Shown one piece after another: positions 8,230 to 15,894 of a stretch of 64,000 nucleotides of DNA. Position 1 is the first letter of the stretch, and every line of letters begins with the position of its first letter. Both the position numbers and the translations under genes were made by a program. The notes beneath the pieces were generated by a model. That model had not been told where the DNA came from and searched no databases. It was given only the letters and a program-made list of their open reading frames with translations. The DNA comes from Psychrobacillus psychrodurans (GTDB lineage Bacteria; Bacillota; Bacilli; Bacillales_A; Planococcaceae): NCBI GenBank assembly GCA_900114885.1, contig FOUN01000003.1, positions 248,001 through 312,000 on the forward strand. The letters run 5' to 3'.

Positions 8230-9603
8230 TTAAAGAAGTTCGTTAATGTTTCTACTTTTATCTTTTTTTAATACATATATAGTTAATTCAATTAAAGCTA
8301 TTACCACCAGAGAAAGACCAAAAAGCGGCATAATTATACCTAAAGTTATTAATAGAACTATGAATCCGGCAAAACTCTTTCCAACCGGGGTTTTTGGTGG
8401 AGCTGATATTTGATGTTTTACTTTTCTATCTAGCCATGTTTTGAAGCCCCAAAAAATTACTGCTAGAAAGGCTAAACAAACGAGTAGATTTATAATTTTA
8501 TTTGGCCAACCAAATAAATGCCCCTCATGTAATGGAATCCCCCATGTAAACCATTTCCCTAAAATACCATATTCCTCGTAACCAACTTTTGAGATGAAAT
8601 TGCCACTATATTGATCAAAATAAGCAGTCACTTCCTCATATGGGCTAACATCTAAGCCAGTAACCCCAGTGTTGCTTCCTTTCGATACTGTATATACACC
8701 CTCTTCACTCATTGGAAAGATGATAGAATACGGTTCGGAGATTTGGGATTCTTCAACCTCTTTCATCAGTTTTTGCATACTCACCATATTATCATTATCT
8801 ATAGTAATCGTAATCATCTTATGGTGAGCATGAGGATCCTCAGATTTAGGTGTCTGATTTTTACGAATAGCCCAAGGAATTTCGTTGATATCAGATGTTG
8901 GCGGAACTAGTTGTAATTCTGGAATACCGATAGAGGGTTGAGATTGGGCTACAGAATGTATGAAATTACCCATTAGAGCGGACCAAGGTAAACCTGTAAA
9001 TATCAAAATGACCATAGGTATAGCTATTATAGTGCCAGTTATAGCATGAAGTTTTTTATGTCTCTGTCTTTTATTTAGAGTACCTTTATGTCTTTTAAAG
9101 ACTTTCCCTTTCAATGACATATAAACTCCCGAAATCAGTAAAAATATAGCCCAACATGCAGCTAATTCAACCAAATAGTTTACAACTGTTCCTCCTACAA
9201 ACAAAGAACTATGCAAACTTCTCATTACGTTTGAGAAGGTAGATGCTGCATTTTGACTACCTATTATTTGGTTATTATTATCTATGAATACATACTTCTG
9301 TTCGCCAGTTGCGTCGGTCATTGTAAATCTTGTATTATAATCTTCTTTTAAAACTATAACTTTTGTAACATTGAAACCATGATATTGCTTTTCAGCATTT
9401 TTTATCGCTTCATCAATTGATATACTTTCATTAATAGTAGCCTCACCAAAAAATAAATCGTCATACATTTGGTTTTCAACATTAGTATAAAATAAATAAC
9501 CAATCCCACTTAATGTTAGTGTTATTAATAATGGAGCAATAAATAGCCCCGCATAAAAGTGCCAACGCCAAAAAATATTATAGAATCTCTTGTTATTATT
9601 CAA
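8230..9603 (-). CDS. PepSY-associated transmembrane protein (PiuB-like)
   Basis: A 457-residue membrane protein. An N-terminal helix follows FWRWHFYAGLF, the hallmark of the PepSY-associated TM family. One PepSY-like segment (SIDEAIKNAEKQYHG) is near residue 60. Two central helices lie at about residues 150-215, a second extracytoplasmic region at about 230-355, and three C-terminal helices follow. Conserved histidines occur in RWHFYAG, LHSSLF and IPLHEGHLFGWP. Related proteins are associated with iron/siderophore or heme-linked reduction. The start is TTG (9601-9603) with GGGGGA upstream. A Fur-box-like sequence lies 16 bases upstream, consistent with iron control, but this is inference. Confidence 0.8.
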   Translation of the reverse strand: MNNNKRFYNIFWRWHFYAGLFIAPLLITLTLSGIGYLFYTNVENQMYDDLFFGEATINESISIDEAIKNAEKQYHGFNVTKVIVLKEDYNTRFTMTDATGEQKYVFIDNNNQIIGSQNAASTFSNVMRSLHSSLFVGGTVVNYLVELAACWAIFLLISGVYMSLKGKVFKRHKGTLNKRQRHKKLHAITGTIIAIPMVILIFTGLPWSALMGNFIHSVAQSQPSIGIPELQLVPPTSDINEIPWAIRKNQTPKSEDPHAHHKMITITIDNDNMVSMQKLMKEVEESQISEPYSIIFPMSEEGVYTVSKGSNTGVTGLDVSPYEEVTAYFDQYSGNFISKVGYEEYGILGKWFTWGIPLHEGHLFGWPNKIINLLVCLAFLAVIFWGFKTWLDRKVKHQISAPPKTPVGKSFAGFIVLLITLGIIMPLFGLSLVVIALIELTIYVLKKDKSRNINELL

Positions 9604-9618
9604 ATTTTTTCCCCCATA

Positions 9619-9633
9619 ATTTAATGATTCTCA
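9619..9633 (-). promoter_or_regulatory. Possible Fur box
   Basis: On the minus strand TGAGAAT-C-ATTAAAT resembles the 7-1-7 Fur box (TGATAAT-N-ATTATCA): the left half is 6/7, the right half about 4/7. It lies in the leader of the PepSY membrane protein gene, a family often under iron control. The match is partial. Confidence 0.3.
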
Positions 9634-10097
9634 CAACCTATATATACTTCAAAATTGCAATTAGGATCATTGTCTAATATTAATCCTTGTTAACTGTTAA
9701 TAAATTTGATTTCCTAATACAAATTACATGTTATAAAAAAATTGTGAAATTTGAACGAAATTTATATTAATTAGTATTTATATGAATTCTATACAAAATT
9801 AACTTGTTGTAAGAACAATTGGTTGTTCATCCATAAACAAAAAACTGGATTATAGATTTTCGTATATTTTTAATGAATGGTATGGAGCGTAATCTATTGG
9901 ATTAAATAAAGTATACGTATTTTGATGGTAATATAAGCAAAAGTCGTGCAAACGTAGTAATTAAGAAGAAAAAATTCACGAAAAAGTCGTTAAAATCCTA
10001 AAAAAGTATGTAAAAATATGAAAACAGGGTATTAGCTTATGTTGTGAAAATGTTGTTATAATAGGTTATGTGAAACTAAATGAAAGAAGGCGAAGTC
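9634..10097. other. Intergenic between divergent genes
   Basis: About 460 AT-rich bases separate the minus-strand PepSY gene from brxA. A TATAAT (about 10057) may be the -10 of brxA, but no good -35 was found at proper spacing. No gene, RNA or repeat is recognised. Confidence 0.4.
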
Positions 10098-10535
10098 ATG
10101 AATGCATACGATGAGTATATGAAAGGTATTGTTGGACCAATGCGAAGTGAATTAACAGGGGCTGGATTTAAAGAGCTTATAACACCTGAGGATGTCCAAG
10201 AACATATGTCAACTGCTAGTGGAGTATCCTTAATCGTGATAAATTCAGTATGTGGATGTGCTGCTGGACTTGCAAGACCTGCTGTTGTTAATGCACTAAA
10301 TGAATTAGAAGTAAAACCTGAAAACTTAGTGACAGTATTCGCTGGACAAGATCAAGAGGCTACTGCAACAATGCGAGGGTATTTTGAAGAAGTACCGCCA
10401 AGTTCACCATCTATTGCCATTTGGAAGGATGATCAGTTAGCGTATTTCATTCCACGTGAGCAAATTGAGAGCAACTCAATGGAGACAATTAAAGACCATC
10501 TATCTGGTGTTCTTTCACAAGTTGTTTCTTCATGA
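10098..10535 (+). CDS. brxA: Bacilliredoxin (BrxA/BrxB, YphP family)
   Basis: A 145-residue thioredoxin-fold protein with the CGC motif (NSVCGCAAG, Cys at about residues 52 and 54). Bacilliredoxins remove bacillithiol from S-bacillithiolated proteins after oxidative stress. I place the start at the ATG of 10098 because AAGAAGGCG precedes it and homologues begin close to YDEYM; the in-frame ATG at 10080 would put the Shine-Dalgarno inside the gene. The stop overlaps the ATG of the methyltransferase gene (ATGA), so the two are coupled. The pair corresponds to yphP-ypiP of B. subtilis. Confidence 0.9.
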   Translation: MNAYDEYMKGIVGPMRSELTGAGFKELITPEDVQEHMSTASGVSLIVINSVCGCAAGLARPAVVNALNELEVKPENLVTVFAGQDQEATATMRGYFEEVPPSSPSIAIWKDDQLAYFIPREQIESNSMETIKDHLSGVLSQVVSS

Positions 10536-11311
10536 ATACCGTAGTAACAACAGCGGGAAGAACAAAAGAGGAATATATTTTAAAAGCAAAAGAGATTTCT
10601 AAACTTTTAAATTTACCTTATTTTAAACGGCAAAAGAAATCAGTTTCTACTATACAAAAAGAACAGCAAGCAAATGTACTTGTTGTGAGCAATGAGAGAT
10701 TGGAACTGTATACTTACGGTTCCACTTCTCCTTTTTTCTTTCATCCTAATTCTGCTGCGTTTCGTATGAAGAGACTATTAAAAGGGGAGCAAGATTCATT
10801 TTTGGAAGCAACTAGTCTAGAAGCGGGGGATCATTTTTTAGATACCACAGCTGGCCTGTGCTCAGATAGTATTATTGCCTCTTATGCGGTAGGAGTTGAA
10901 GGGGTTGTACATGCTTGTGAAAAGGAACCAATTATAGCGTACGTGGTAGATGAAGGGTTAAAAAATTACAAAACAAACAATCAGGCGATGCTAAAAAGCT
11001 TACGGAATATACGTCTTATTAATCACGATTCAGTGGCTTACATGAAAACAGTACCGTCAAATACCTATGATGTAGTTTATATAGATCCAATGTTCGAAGA
11101 AAAAATTGAGGAGGCCTCCAATTTTCATGTATTAAGAGAGGCAGGTGCCCATGATTCTTTGAGCGATGAGTGGGTGTCAGAGGCAAGAAGACTCGCAAGA
11201 AAGAGAGTAGTATTAAAAGCGCATTTCCGTTCAACTCTATTTGAAGAATATAGTTTTAAACGAGAAATTAGGTTGTCTTCTAAGTTTCATTATGGAATTA
11301 TTGATTTATAG
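10532..11311 (+). CDS. ypiP: SAM-dependent methyltransferase, YpiP family (RsmJ-like)
   Basis: A 259-residue class I methyltransferase. The SAM-binding region is FLDTTAGLCSDSIIAS (about residues 108-123), and the catalytic-loop motif is VYIDPMFEE. The DPMF element is typical of the RsmJ (YhiQ) 16S rRNA guanine-N2 methyltransferase group, so an RNA substrate is likely, though not shown for this subfamily. It overlaps the brxA stop by 4 bases. The first about 100 residues lack a recognisable domain and may bind substrate. Confidence 0.8.
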   Translation: MNTVVTTAGRTKEEYILKAKEISKLLNLPYFKRQKKSVSTIQKEQQANVLVVSNERLELYTYGSTSPFFFHPNSAAFRMKRLLKGEQDSFLEATSLEAGDHFLDTTAGLCSDSIIASYAVGVEGVVHACEKEPIIAYVVDEGLKNYKTNNQAMLKSLRNIRLINHDSVAYMKTVPSNTYDVVYIDPMFEEKIEEASNFHVLREAGAHDSLSDEWVSEARRLARKRVVLKAHFRSTLFEEYSFKREIRLSSKFHYGIIDL

Positions 11312-11389
11312 TATGACAAAGAGGTAATAAGGAAAAGAGAGCCATGACGATAGCCACGACCCTCCCTAAAACTTTGTTAATAATTTAAA

Positions 11390-11467
11390 TCAATCAGTAA
11401 AGTTAAGTGATGTTAAATATGCTAATAAAAATAAAAATCCGATCCCTATAACTAATCCTGCGTCCAT
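11390..11467 (-). CDS. Putative 25-residue membrane peptide
   Basis: On the minus strand, AAAGGAGGAAAA precedes an ATG (11465-11467) by about 7 bases. It opens a 25-codon frame ending in TGA (11390-11392). The peptide is MDAG, a hydrophobic stretch (LVIGIGFLFLLAYL), then TSLNFTD: a single membrane-spanning helix with an acidic tail. The strong Shine-Dalgarno in an otherwise empty gap is the main support. No family is recognised. Confidence 0.5.
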   Translation of the reverse strand: MDAGLVIGIGFLFLLAYLTSLNFTD

Positions 11468-11619
11468 CGTGATTTTCCTCCTTTGTTCAAAAAGCTCTGT
11501 GGTATGTTTACACATTTTATTGTACAATGAATAGTAAGAAGATGAAACCTTTACTTAATCAAAACGTTTAATAGAATGAAGAGTTTTACTAAAATTGTCC
11601 AATATTGAAGGTGAATAGG

Positions 11620-12189
11620 ATGAAAAAGTGGTTCCAAAAGTCAATAATTATAACTGTTGCATTACTAACATTTGGTCTAATATCTCCTAGCCATTTCATT
11701 TGGGAACAAATATTAGATATTAAAAGTCCTTCTAGGGCTATTTCTTCTGATGTCCAAGATTATGATCAAGTATCAATTACAGATGACTCCTCCATTTATG
11801 AGCATATGGCGAATGCAGCCAGAGAACAAGCATACATAAAATTTGGGAATCGAATAGGACCAGTGATTCAGCATGAGTTTGACGATGTTATATTTCCAAA
11901 AATGCAAGAAGCAATTGATCTGACTATTGCCAAAACATCCGATCAAGAAATACCGCTTTTATCTATTTCAGAGCAGCCATCTGGTGATTATCATGAAAAG
12001 ATTTTTAATATTTATAATGATTCTACTAAAAAAGATTTAATCCGTTTTCATGTAAGAACGGACAAAAAGCCACAAGAAGGATATTATTTCAATTTCCATT
12101 ATCACTTGGCGGAAGATAAGTATTCTAAACATTATGTGTTGGGTGACATATATTGGTCAAAAAACACACCACCAAAATGGTTATCCTAA
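11620..12189 (+). CDS. ypjP: YpjP family protein, 3' end reshaped by prophage insertion
   Basis: A 189-residue protein with an N-terminal hydrophobic segment (about residues 6-22) that can act as a signal peptide or anchor, and a mostly hydrophilic, probably extracytoplasmic body ending in YWSKNTPPKWLS. Length and position between ypiP and thyA match YpjP of Bacillus, whose function is unknown. I chose the ATG at 11620 (GAAGGTG upstream) over the TTG at 11605. The last about 30 bases are repeated at 15815-15853, where they encode FWSINTPPKWLS and a stop. The present 3' end therefore appears to have been supplied by an integrated phage. Confidence 0.85.
   Translation: MKKWFQKSIIITVALLTFGLISPSHFIWEQILDIKSPSRAISSDVQDYDQVSITDDSSIYEHMANAAREQAYIKFGNRIGPVIQHEFDDVIFPKMQEAIDLTIAKTSDQEIPLLSISEQPSGDYHEKIFNIYNDSTKKDLIRFHVRTDKKPQEGYYFNFHYHLAEDKYSKHYVLGDIYWSKNTPPKWLS
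12153..12180 (+). repeat. Putative attL (direct repeat copy 1)
   Basis: 28 bases inside the ypjP 3' end recur at 15817-15844 with one mismatch (A/T at the ninth base). The repeat encodes the WSxNTPPKW part of YpjP. Beyond the core the two copies use different codons for the same last residues (TTA TCC TAA here, CTC TCT TAG there), as expected where a phage att site completes a host gene. Confidence 0.8.
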
Positions 12190-12196
12190 AAAAGGC

Positions 12197-12228
12197 AAAA
12201 CACTCATATAAAAATGAGTGTTTTTTTG
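12197..12228 (+). terminator. Terminator after ypjP
   Basis: AAAACACTCAT pairs with ATGAGTGTTTT around a short loop and is followed by T residues. Because it lies inside the att boundary, it is probably phage-derived; the original ypjP terminator would be the one at 15843. Confidence 0.85.
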
Positions 12229-12357
12229 TTTGCAAACGTTGATATATCAGTGTTTCTAATAGGTAAGTTTGTATTCTAAATTTTAGTTAAGCATATATAG
12301 AAATTATGAATAAGACACTGTACCTCAAAATCGCTTATTCTTCGAGGTTTCTAAATT

Positions 12358-12869
12358 TCATATATGTTGTGTAGTGACGTTCTAAATCTTATTATTACCG
12401 AACAACTTTTAATTATACTTTTCCATAATATACTCATGGTTTCTCGAGCAGTTTTAGGTTTCCAGTTCGATTTCATAGGATCGACATAAATATGATTAAA
12501 TTTATCACTATTAAATTATTTATTTATACTAAACTAACATTTCAATCTAATACAGCGGCCTCGATCTCAATCAGGATACGCTTATCCGTTTCATTCGTAT
12601 CAAAGTCTTATTAGTCTTTTCTACTCGTACTACTTATAGCGATATGCAAACTTCATATTGTTTTCATGTTTAAATGCTAACTTATAAATTTTAGACATTT
12701 TTTTCGCGAGCCATCTCCACTCTACTTTCACATATGCTGTTACATTCTCGAAACTTCTGATTGCAATACCCTTTTTATTGTCACAAGGATAGAATTCTGT
12801 GATGGTCTCCTTTAGTTGTGTATTTGTACTTTCTGTAAACTGAGCTTTACAAGTTGGTGATTGTGCTGT
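12358..12869 (-). pseudogene. Tyrosine integrase remnant
   Basis: On the minus strand an 80-codon frame (12633-12869) has no stop and reads like a core-binding domain: SFENVTAYVKVEW followed by KIYKLAFKHENNMKFAYRYK. After several frame changes, VRVEKTNKT and later KPKTARETMSILWKSIIK (about 12420-12480) appear. In yet another frame DLERHYTTYM (about 12358-12390) lies where the family has its DLRHTxAS box with the catalytic HxxR. No intact start, Arg-His-Tyr set or reading frame survives. The place next to attL and the orientation fit a phage integrase. The identification is by eye and needs a profile search. Confidence 0.5.
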
Positions 12870-12954
12870 TTACAAATTTTCACATATCGGTGCAACCTTT
12901 TTTCAGCAAACTCAAGTTCTACAAAAAACGTCTCTTGGATCGATCACACAGCCT

Positions 12955-13215
12955 TTTCTTTCGGAAGAAGGTAAATCCATTCGATTAAGCATAAAAGACG
13001 GTACCTAGTCATAATATGCAAAATTATCAGCTTTCCATCTTGATGTTCCGAAGAAGACACTCGATATGGCACAGTTCATAATAAAATCTTGCCATTGTTC
13101 ACATTCAGTGAGTCTATCATGTATCAGGATTAGCACATGGACCACCACAGATTCATAAGGTGAATAAAATAATTGTCGCACCTAACCGGCAAGCTATTGT
13201 TTTTCAATTTCGAAA
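12955..13215 (-). pseudogene. ImmA/IrrE-type metallopeptidase remnant
   Basis: A minus-strand frame reads VLILIHDRLTECEQWQDF, a segment I know from phage ImmA-like peptidases just before the zinc motif. A one-base shift then gives YELCHIEC, matching the HELCH zinc motif with the first His changed to Tyr. Returning to the first frame gives WKADNFAYY, an in-frame TAG, then VPSFMLNRMDLPSSE, matching the ADxFAxxxxVPxFML region. Such proteins cleave phage repressors to trigger induction. With frameshifts, a stop and the His loss it must be inactive. Its place upstream of the integrase remnant matches typical lysogeny modules. Confidence 0.6.
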
Positions 13216-13916
13216 CGTGCGTCCTATTTTTAATATAAAACAAAATCACTCCAAATGGCAGGAAAGGTTTGTGGCAGAAATATTCAAATCTACATAGACA
13301 AGAGGAATGTTCGTATAATTTTTACCGGTTACCCCACCTAACTATATTTACCCCCAGAATAAAAACATCATTAGCTAACACTCTACTAGCCACCATAACT
13401 GATAAATTCGGCATCTTCCAATAATTCAAAATCAACGATATCACTGTAATTGTAGAAGTTAGAATTCTATTTTCTAAAAAATTCACTTGGATTTTGCTAA
13501 TTCTGTTTAGTTATCATTGAATTCTATAAATGTACCAATTTTCTAGAAGGGTTAAAATTATTTAGTTCATTATTGTTGCTTACTTCTTTCCCGTAGCATT
13601 GTGAGTTTGGAAAATAGGTGACTTTAAAGAAGGTCTTATGTTTGTTAGTTCAGTTAGTTGCAGCTGGGGTCAGAGTGATGGCAGTGAGAAGACATGATTA
13701 GTAGTCCAGAAGGTGTAATGGTAAATGTTATTACGATAATAACATCAGTTTATTTATACGTGGAAGAGAGTTTTCAGGCACAAAAAAGCTAAATGACTCG
13801 GCAAAGCCAAATAGCAAAAGTGAATACTTATGAATATTATAGCATGAGTGCATTTGCTCTCATCAAGAAGTCTAAGATTTCTTGAGGGGATTTAACCATT
13901 ACAAAGAGGTGGAAAC
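13216..13916. other. Phage immunity region, no gene recognisable
   Basis: About 700 bases between the decayed immA (minus) and the plus-strand early genes, where a repressor and its divergent promoters would be expected. No frame longer than about 40 codons has a start with a ribosome binding site, and no helix-turn-helix could be read on either strand. Confidence 0.4.
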
Positions 13917-14123
13917 ATGTTGGAAAATGGAATGGTAGCAGGCTATGGATACGAAGAACCATTACAACAACCTAGTAAGGTTGGTCAATGCATCTACAAA
14001 CATTGTAGAGAAGAACTGTACGAAGGTGAAGGATACGAACTTCATGGTAATTTATATTGCTCTACAGGATGCATGGGTGAGCATCTTATCGAAGTAGGCG
14101 AGGCAACCGATCTAAGTAAATAA
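13917..14123 (+). CDS. Small phage protein with a zinc-ribbon-like cysteine pattern
   Basis: A 68-residue protein with the pattern C-x4-C (QCIYKHCREEL) and C-x3-C (LYCSTGCMGEH), separated by about 20 residues including YEGEGYELHGNLY. This resembles small zinc-binding phage proteins encoded in early operons just before yqaJ-type exonucleases. AGAGGTGG precedes the ATG. No specific function can be assigned. It is the only prophage gene here that seems undamaged. Confidence 0.65.
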   Translation: MLENGMVAGYGYEEPLQQPSKVGQCIYKHCREELYEGEGYELHGNLYCSTGCMGEHLIEVGEATDLSK

Positions 14124-14216
14124 GAAAAACTACTATTCTTGATTGATAAAGGACACTGGAACTAAATTTATAATTGTATTTTATCGGTAGGATTCAGAAA
14201 TTCAAGGAGGAGTATT

Positions 14217-15152
14217 TTGCAAGCGAAAACGTTAATACAAACAGTTGATTTGAGCCGTGAAGAGTGGTTAGAAGCAAGACGGCTTGGTATTGGTGGTAGT
14301 GATGTTTCAGCAATTGCAGGTCTAAGCAAGTGGAAATCTCTGGTTGGAGTTTATTTAGATAAGCTCGGTCAAACACCTCATGAGGATTTGGCTGGGGAAG
14401 CTGCATACTGGGGCAATGTTATGAAAGACATAGTTGCTAAAGAATTTACTGTACGAACTGGTTTAAAGGTTCGGAGGAGAAATGCAATATTGAAACACCC
14501 AGATTATCCTTTCATGTTAGCTAATGTGGATCGTTTCATAATTGGTAAACGAGAAGGTTTGCTGTGTAAAACAACTTCTGAATACTTAAAAGGTGAGTGG
14601 GATTGTGAAGAAATACCAACAGCTTATAAACTCCAATGTCAGCATTACATGGCGGTTACAGGTTTTACGGCGTGGCACATAGCAGTACTTGTTGGAGGAA
14701 ATAAATTTGTCCATAAAAAAATAGACCGTGATGAGGCATTAATCACATACCTCATCAATATAGAAAAAGATTTTTGGGAAAACAACGTGTTGAAACAAAT
14801 TCCGCCTCCATTTGATGGTACTGAAGCATCTGTAGATTTGCTAAAAGCGCTTTATCCTGAATCGGATTATGACACAGAAATTCATTTACCTTCTGAAGTG
14901 GAAACACTTATTGATTCATTAGATCAAATCAAAGTTGATTTGACTGAACTTCAAACAAAAGAGAAGGAATATAAAAATAAAATCAAAGCGTTTATGGGTG
15001 TGAACGAAAAAGCTTTTACAGCTACTCGGAAAGTGTCTTGGAAGTCAATTGATGTTACACGCTTTGATTCGAAACGCTTAAAAGAAGAGGAACCAGAACT
15101 ATTTAAAAAATATTCGAATACTACTTCAGAACGAAGATTCTTAATCAAATAG
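14217..15152 (+). CDS. yqaJ: YqaJ-type phage recombination exonuclease, catalytic Glu missing
   Basis: A 311-residue protein of the YqaJ/lambda-Exo nuclease family, which resects DNA for a RecT-type annealase. TTG start with AAGGAGG 6 bases upstream. The N-terminal RRLGIGGSDVSAI motif (about residues 21-33) and the metal-binding Asp in ANVDRF (about residue 101) are present. The ExK motif should read Glu-x-Lys before TT(S/N), but here it reads GLLCKTTS: the Lys is kept, the Glu is lost by deletion or replacement with Leu. The rest, including a QCQHYMAVTG helix and a C-terminal coiled region, is intact. Length is near the about 319 residues I recall for B. subtilis YqaJ. The product is probably catalytically dead. 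Confidence 0.85.
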   Translation: MQAKTLIQTVDLSREEWLEARRLGIGGSDVSAIAGLSKWKSLVGVYLDKLGQTPHEDLAGEAAYWGNVMKDIVAKEFTVRTGLKVRRRNAILKHPDYPFMLANVDRFIIGKREGLLCKTTSEYLKGEWDCEEIPTAYKLQCQHYMAVTGFTAWHIAVLVGGNKFVHKKIDRDEALITYLINIEKDFWENNVLKQIPPPFDGTEASVDLLKALYPESDYDTEIHLPSEVETLIDSLDQIKVDLTELQTKEKEYKNKIKAFMGVNEKAFTATRKVSWKSIDVTRFDSKRLKEEEPELFKKYSNTTSERRFLIK

Positions 15153-15660
15153 GTGGAAAACGGTATTGGCAAAAAATACACAAGTAAACAATTAGCAACT
15201 AGGGTTAACGGTGGAGGACAAAAACCAGTTCCTCCAGAGCAAACATTAAATGCGTTTTTAAAGTGCATGGGTCCAAAAATCCAACGTGCTATTGTTAGAA
15301 CATATGGAAGCAGTCAGAATCGCACGTATCGCACTCGCAGCGGTACTACACCTAAGCTATTAGATGTGACCAAACATCTTTTTTGCAGCAATCATGCAAT
15401 CTCCTCAGCTGGGTGTAGAACCAAATACAGATCTTGGACAAGCTTATTAATACCTTACGAGAAAGAATGTTCAATTCCAGTTAGCGTATAAAGGGTTAAT
15501 TGATATAACAGTTCGTAGTGGTCGACATAAAGCTACTTAAGTCACGCAGTATATGGAAATAACGAGTTTAAGTTCCAGTACGGATTGAATTAAGATTTAG
15601 TGCACAAAACATCGACAAATCCTGAAGAAGAACCAATTTGATACTACGTAGTTTTTCATT
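15153..15660 (+). pseudogene. recT: recT annealase, frameshifted and truncated
   Basis: Recombination protein RecT (YqaK type) can be pieced together across frames: QLATRVNGGGQKPVPPEQTL in one frame, EHMEAVRIARIALAAV in a second, TTPKLLD in the first again, FFAAIMQSPQLGVEPNTDL and GQAY in a third, then VQFQLAYKGLIDITVRSG, and finally AVYGNNEFKFQYGLN and DLVH.TNPEEEP. At least five frame changes and several stops interrupt it. About 165 of the usual about 280 residues remain; the 3' end stops near 15660. The former start overlapped or abutted the yqaJ stop, as in intact phage operons. Confidence 0.85.
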
Positions 15661-15816
15661 TGATAAAGTACAATTTACTTTTACCGCAAACATACCCAAA
15701 ACAATATGTTATAATATACTAAAGTTATTAAATAGTTAAAAATGTAATAGATAGAAAACGTTGATTTTTCTATGTCTAGTTATTAAAATTATATATATCG
15801 CTAAACGGATTGTGTT

Positions 15817-15844
15817 TTGGTCAATAAACACACCACCAAAATGG
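15817..15844 (+). repeat. Putative attR with the displaced ypjP tail
   Basis: Second copy of the 28-base repeat at 12153. Read in frame from 15815 it encodes FWSINTPPKWLS and a TAG (15851-15853), the same C-terminus as YpjP, followed at once by a terminator. It therefore looks like the original host ypjP 3' end, left behind on the far side of the insertion. Confidence 0.8.
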
Positions 15845-15867
15845 CTCTCTTAGTGAGAGCCTTTTTG
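15843..15867 (+). terminator. Original ypjP terminator
   Basis: GGCTCTC (15843-15849) pairs with GAGAGCC (15855-15861) and is followed by TTTTTGT. The hairpin includes the stop codon of the displaced ypjP tail and precedes thyA. Confidence 0.8.
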
Positions 15868-15894
15868 TATGAAAAATGAAAAGAGGGATATGAC

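Larger units (their letters stand above)
12153..15844. mobile_element. Degenerate prophage integrated in the 3' end of ypjP
   Basis: A 3.7-kb segment between two near-identical 28-base direct repeats. In order it contains the attL-like repeat, integrase remnant (minus), ImmA-like peptidase remnant (minus), a non-coding gap where repressor and early promoters would be, a small phage-type zinc protein (plus), yqaJ (plus), a frameshifted recT (plus), and the attR-like repeat. This is the left arm of a temperate Firmicutes phage with a skin/PBSX-type yqaJ-recT recombination module. Replication, packaging and structural genes are gone. Gene-order logic and the repeats are seen in the sequence; the phage origin is inference from the families. 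Confidence 0.8.
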
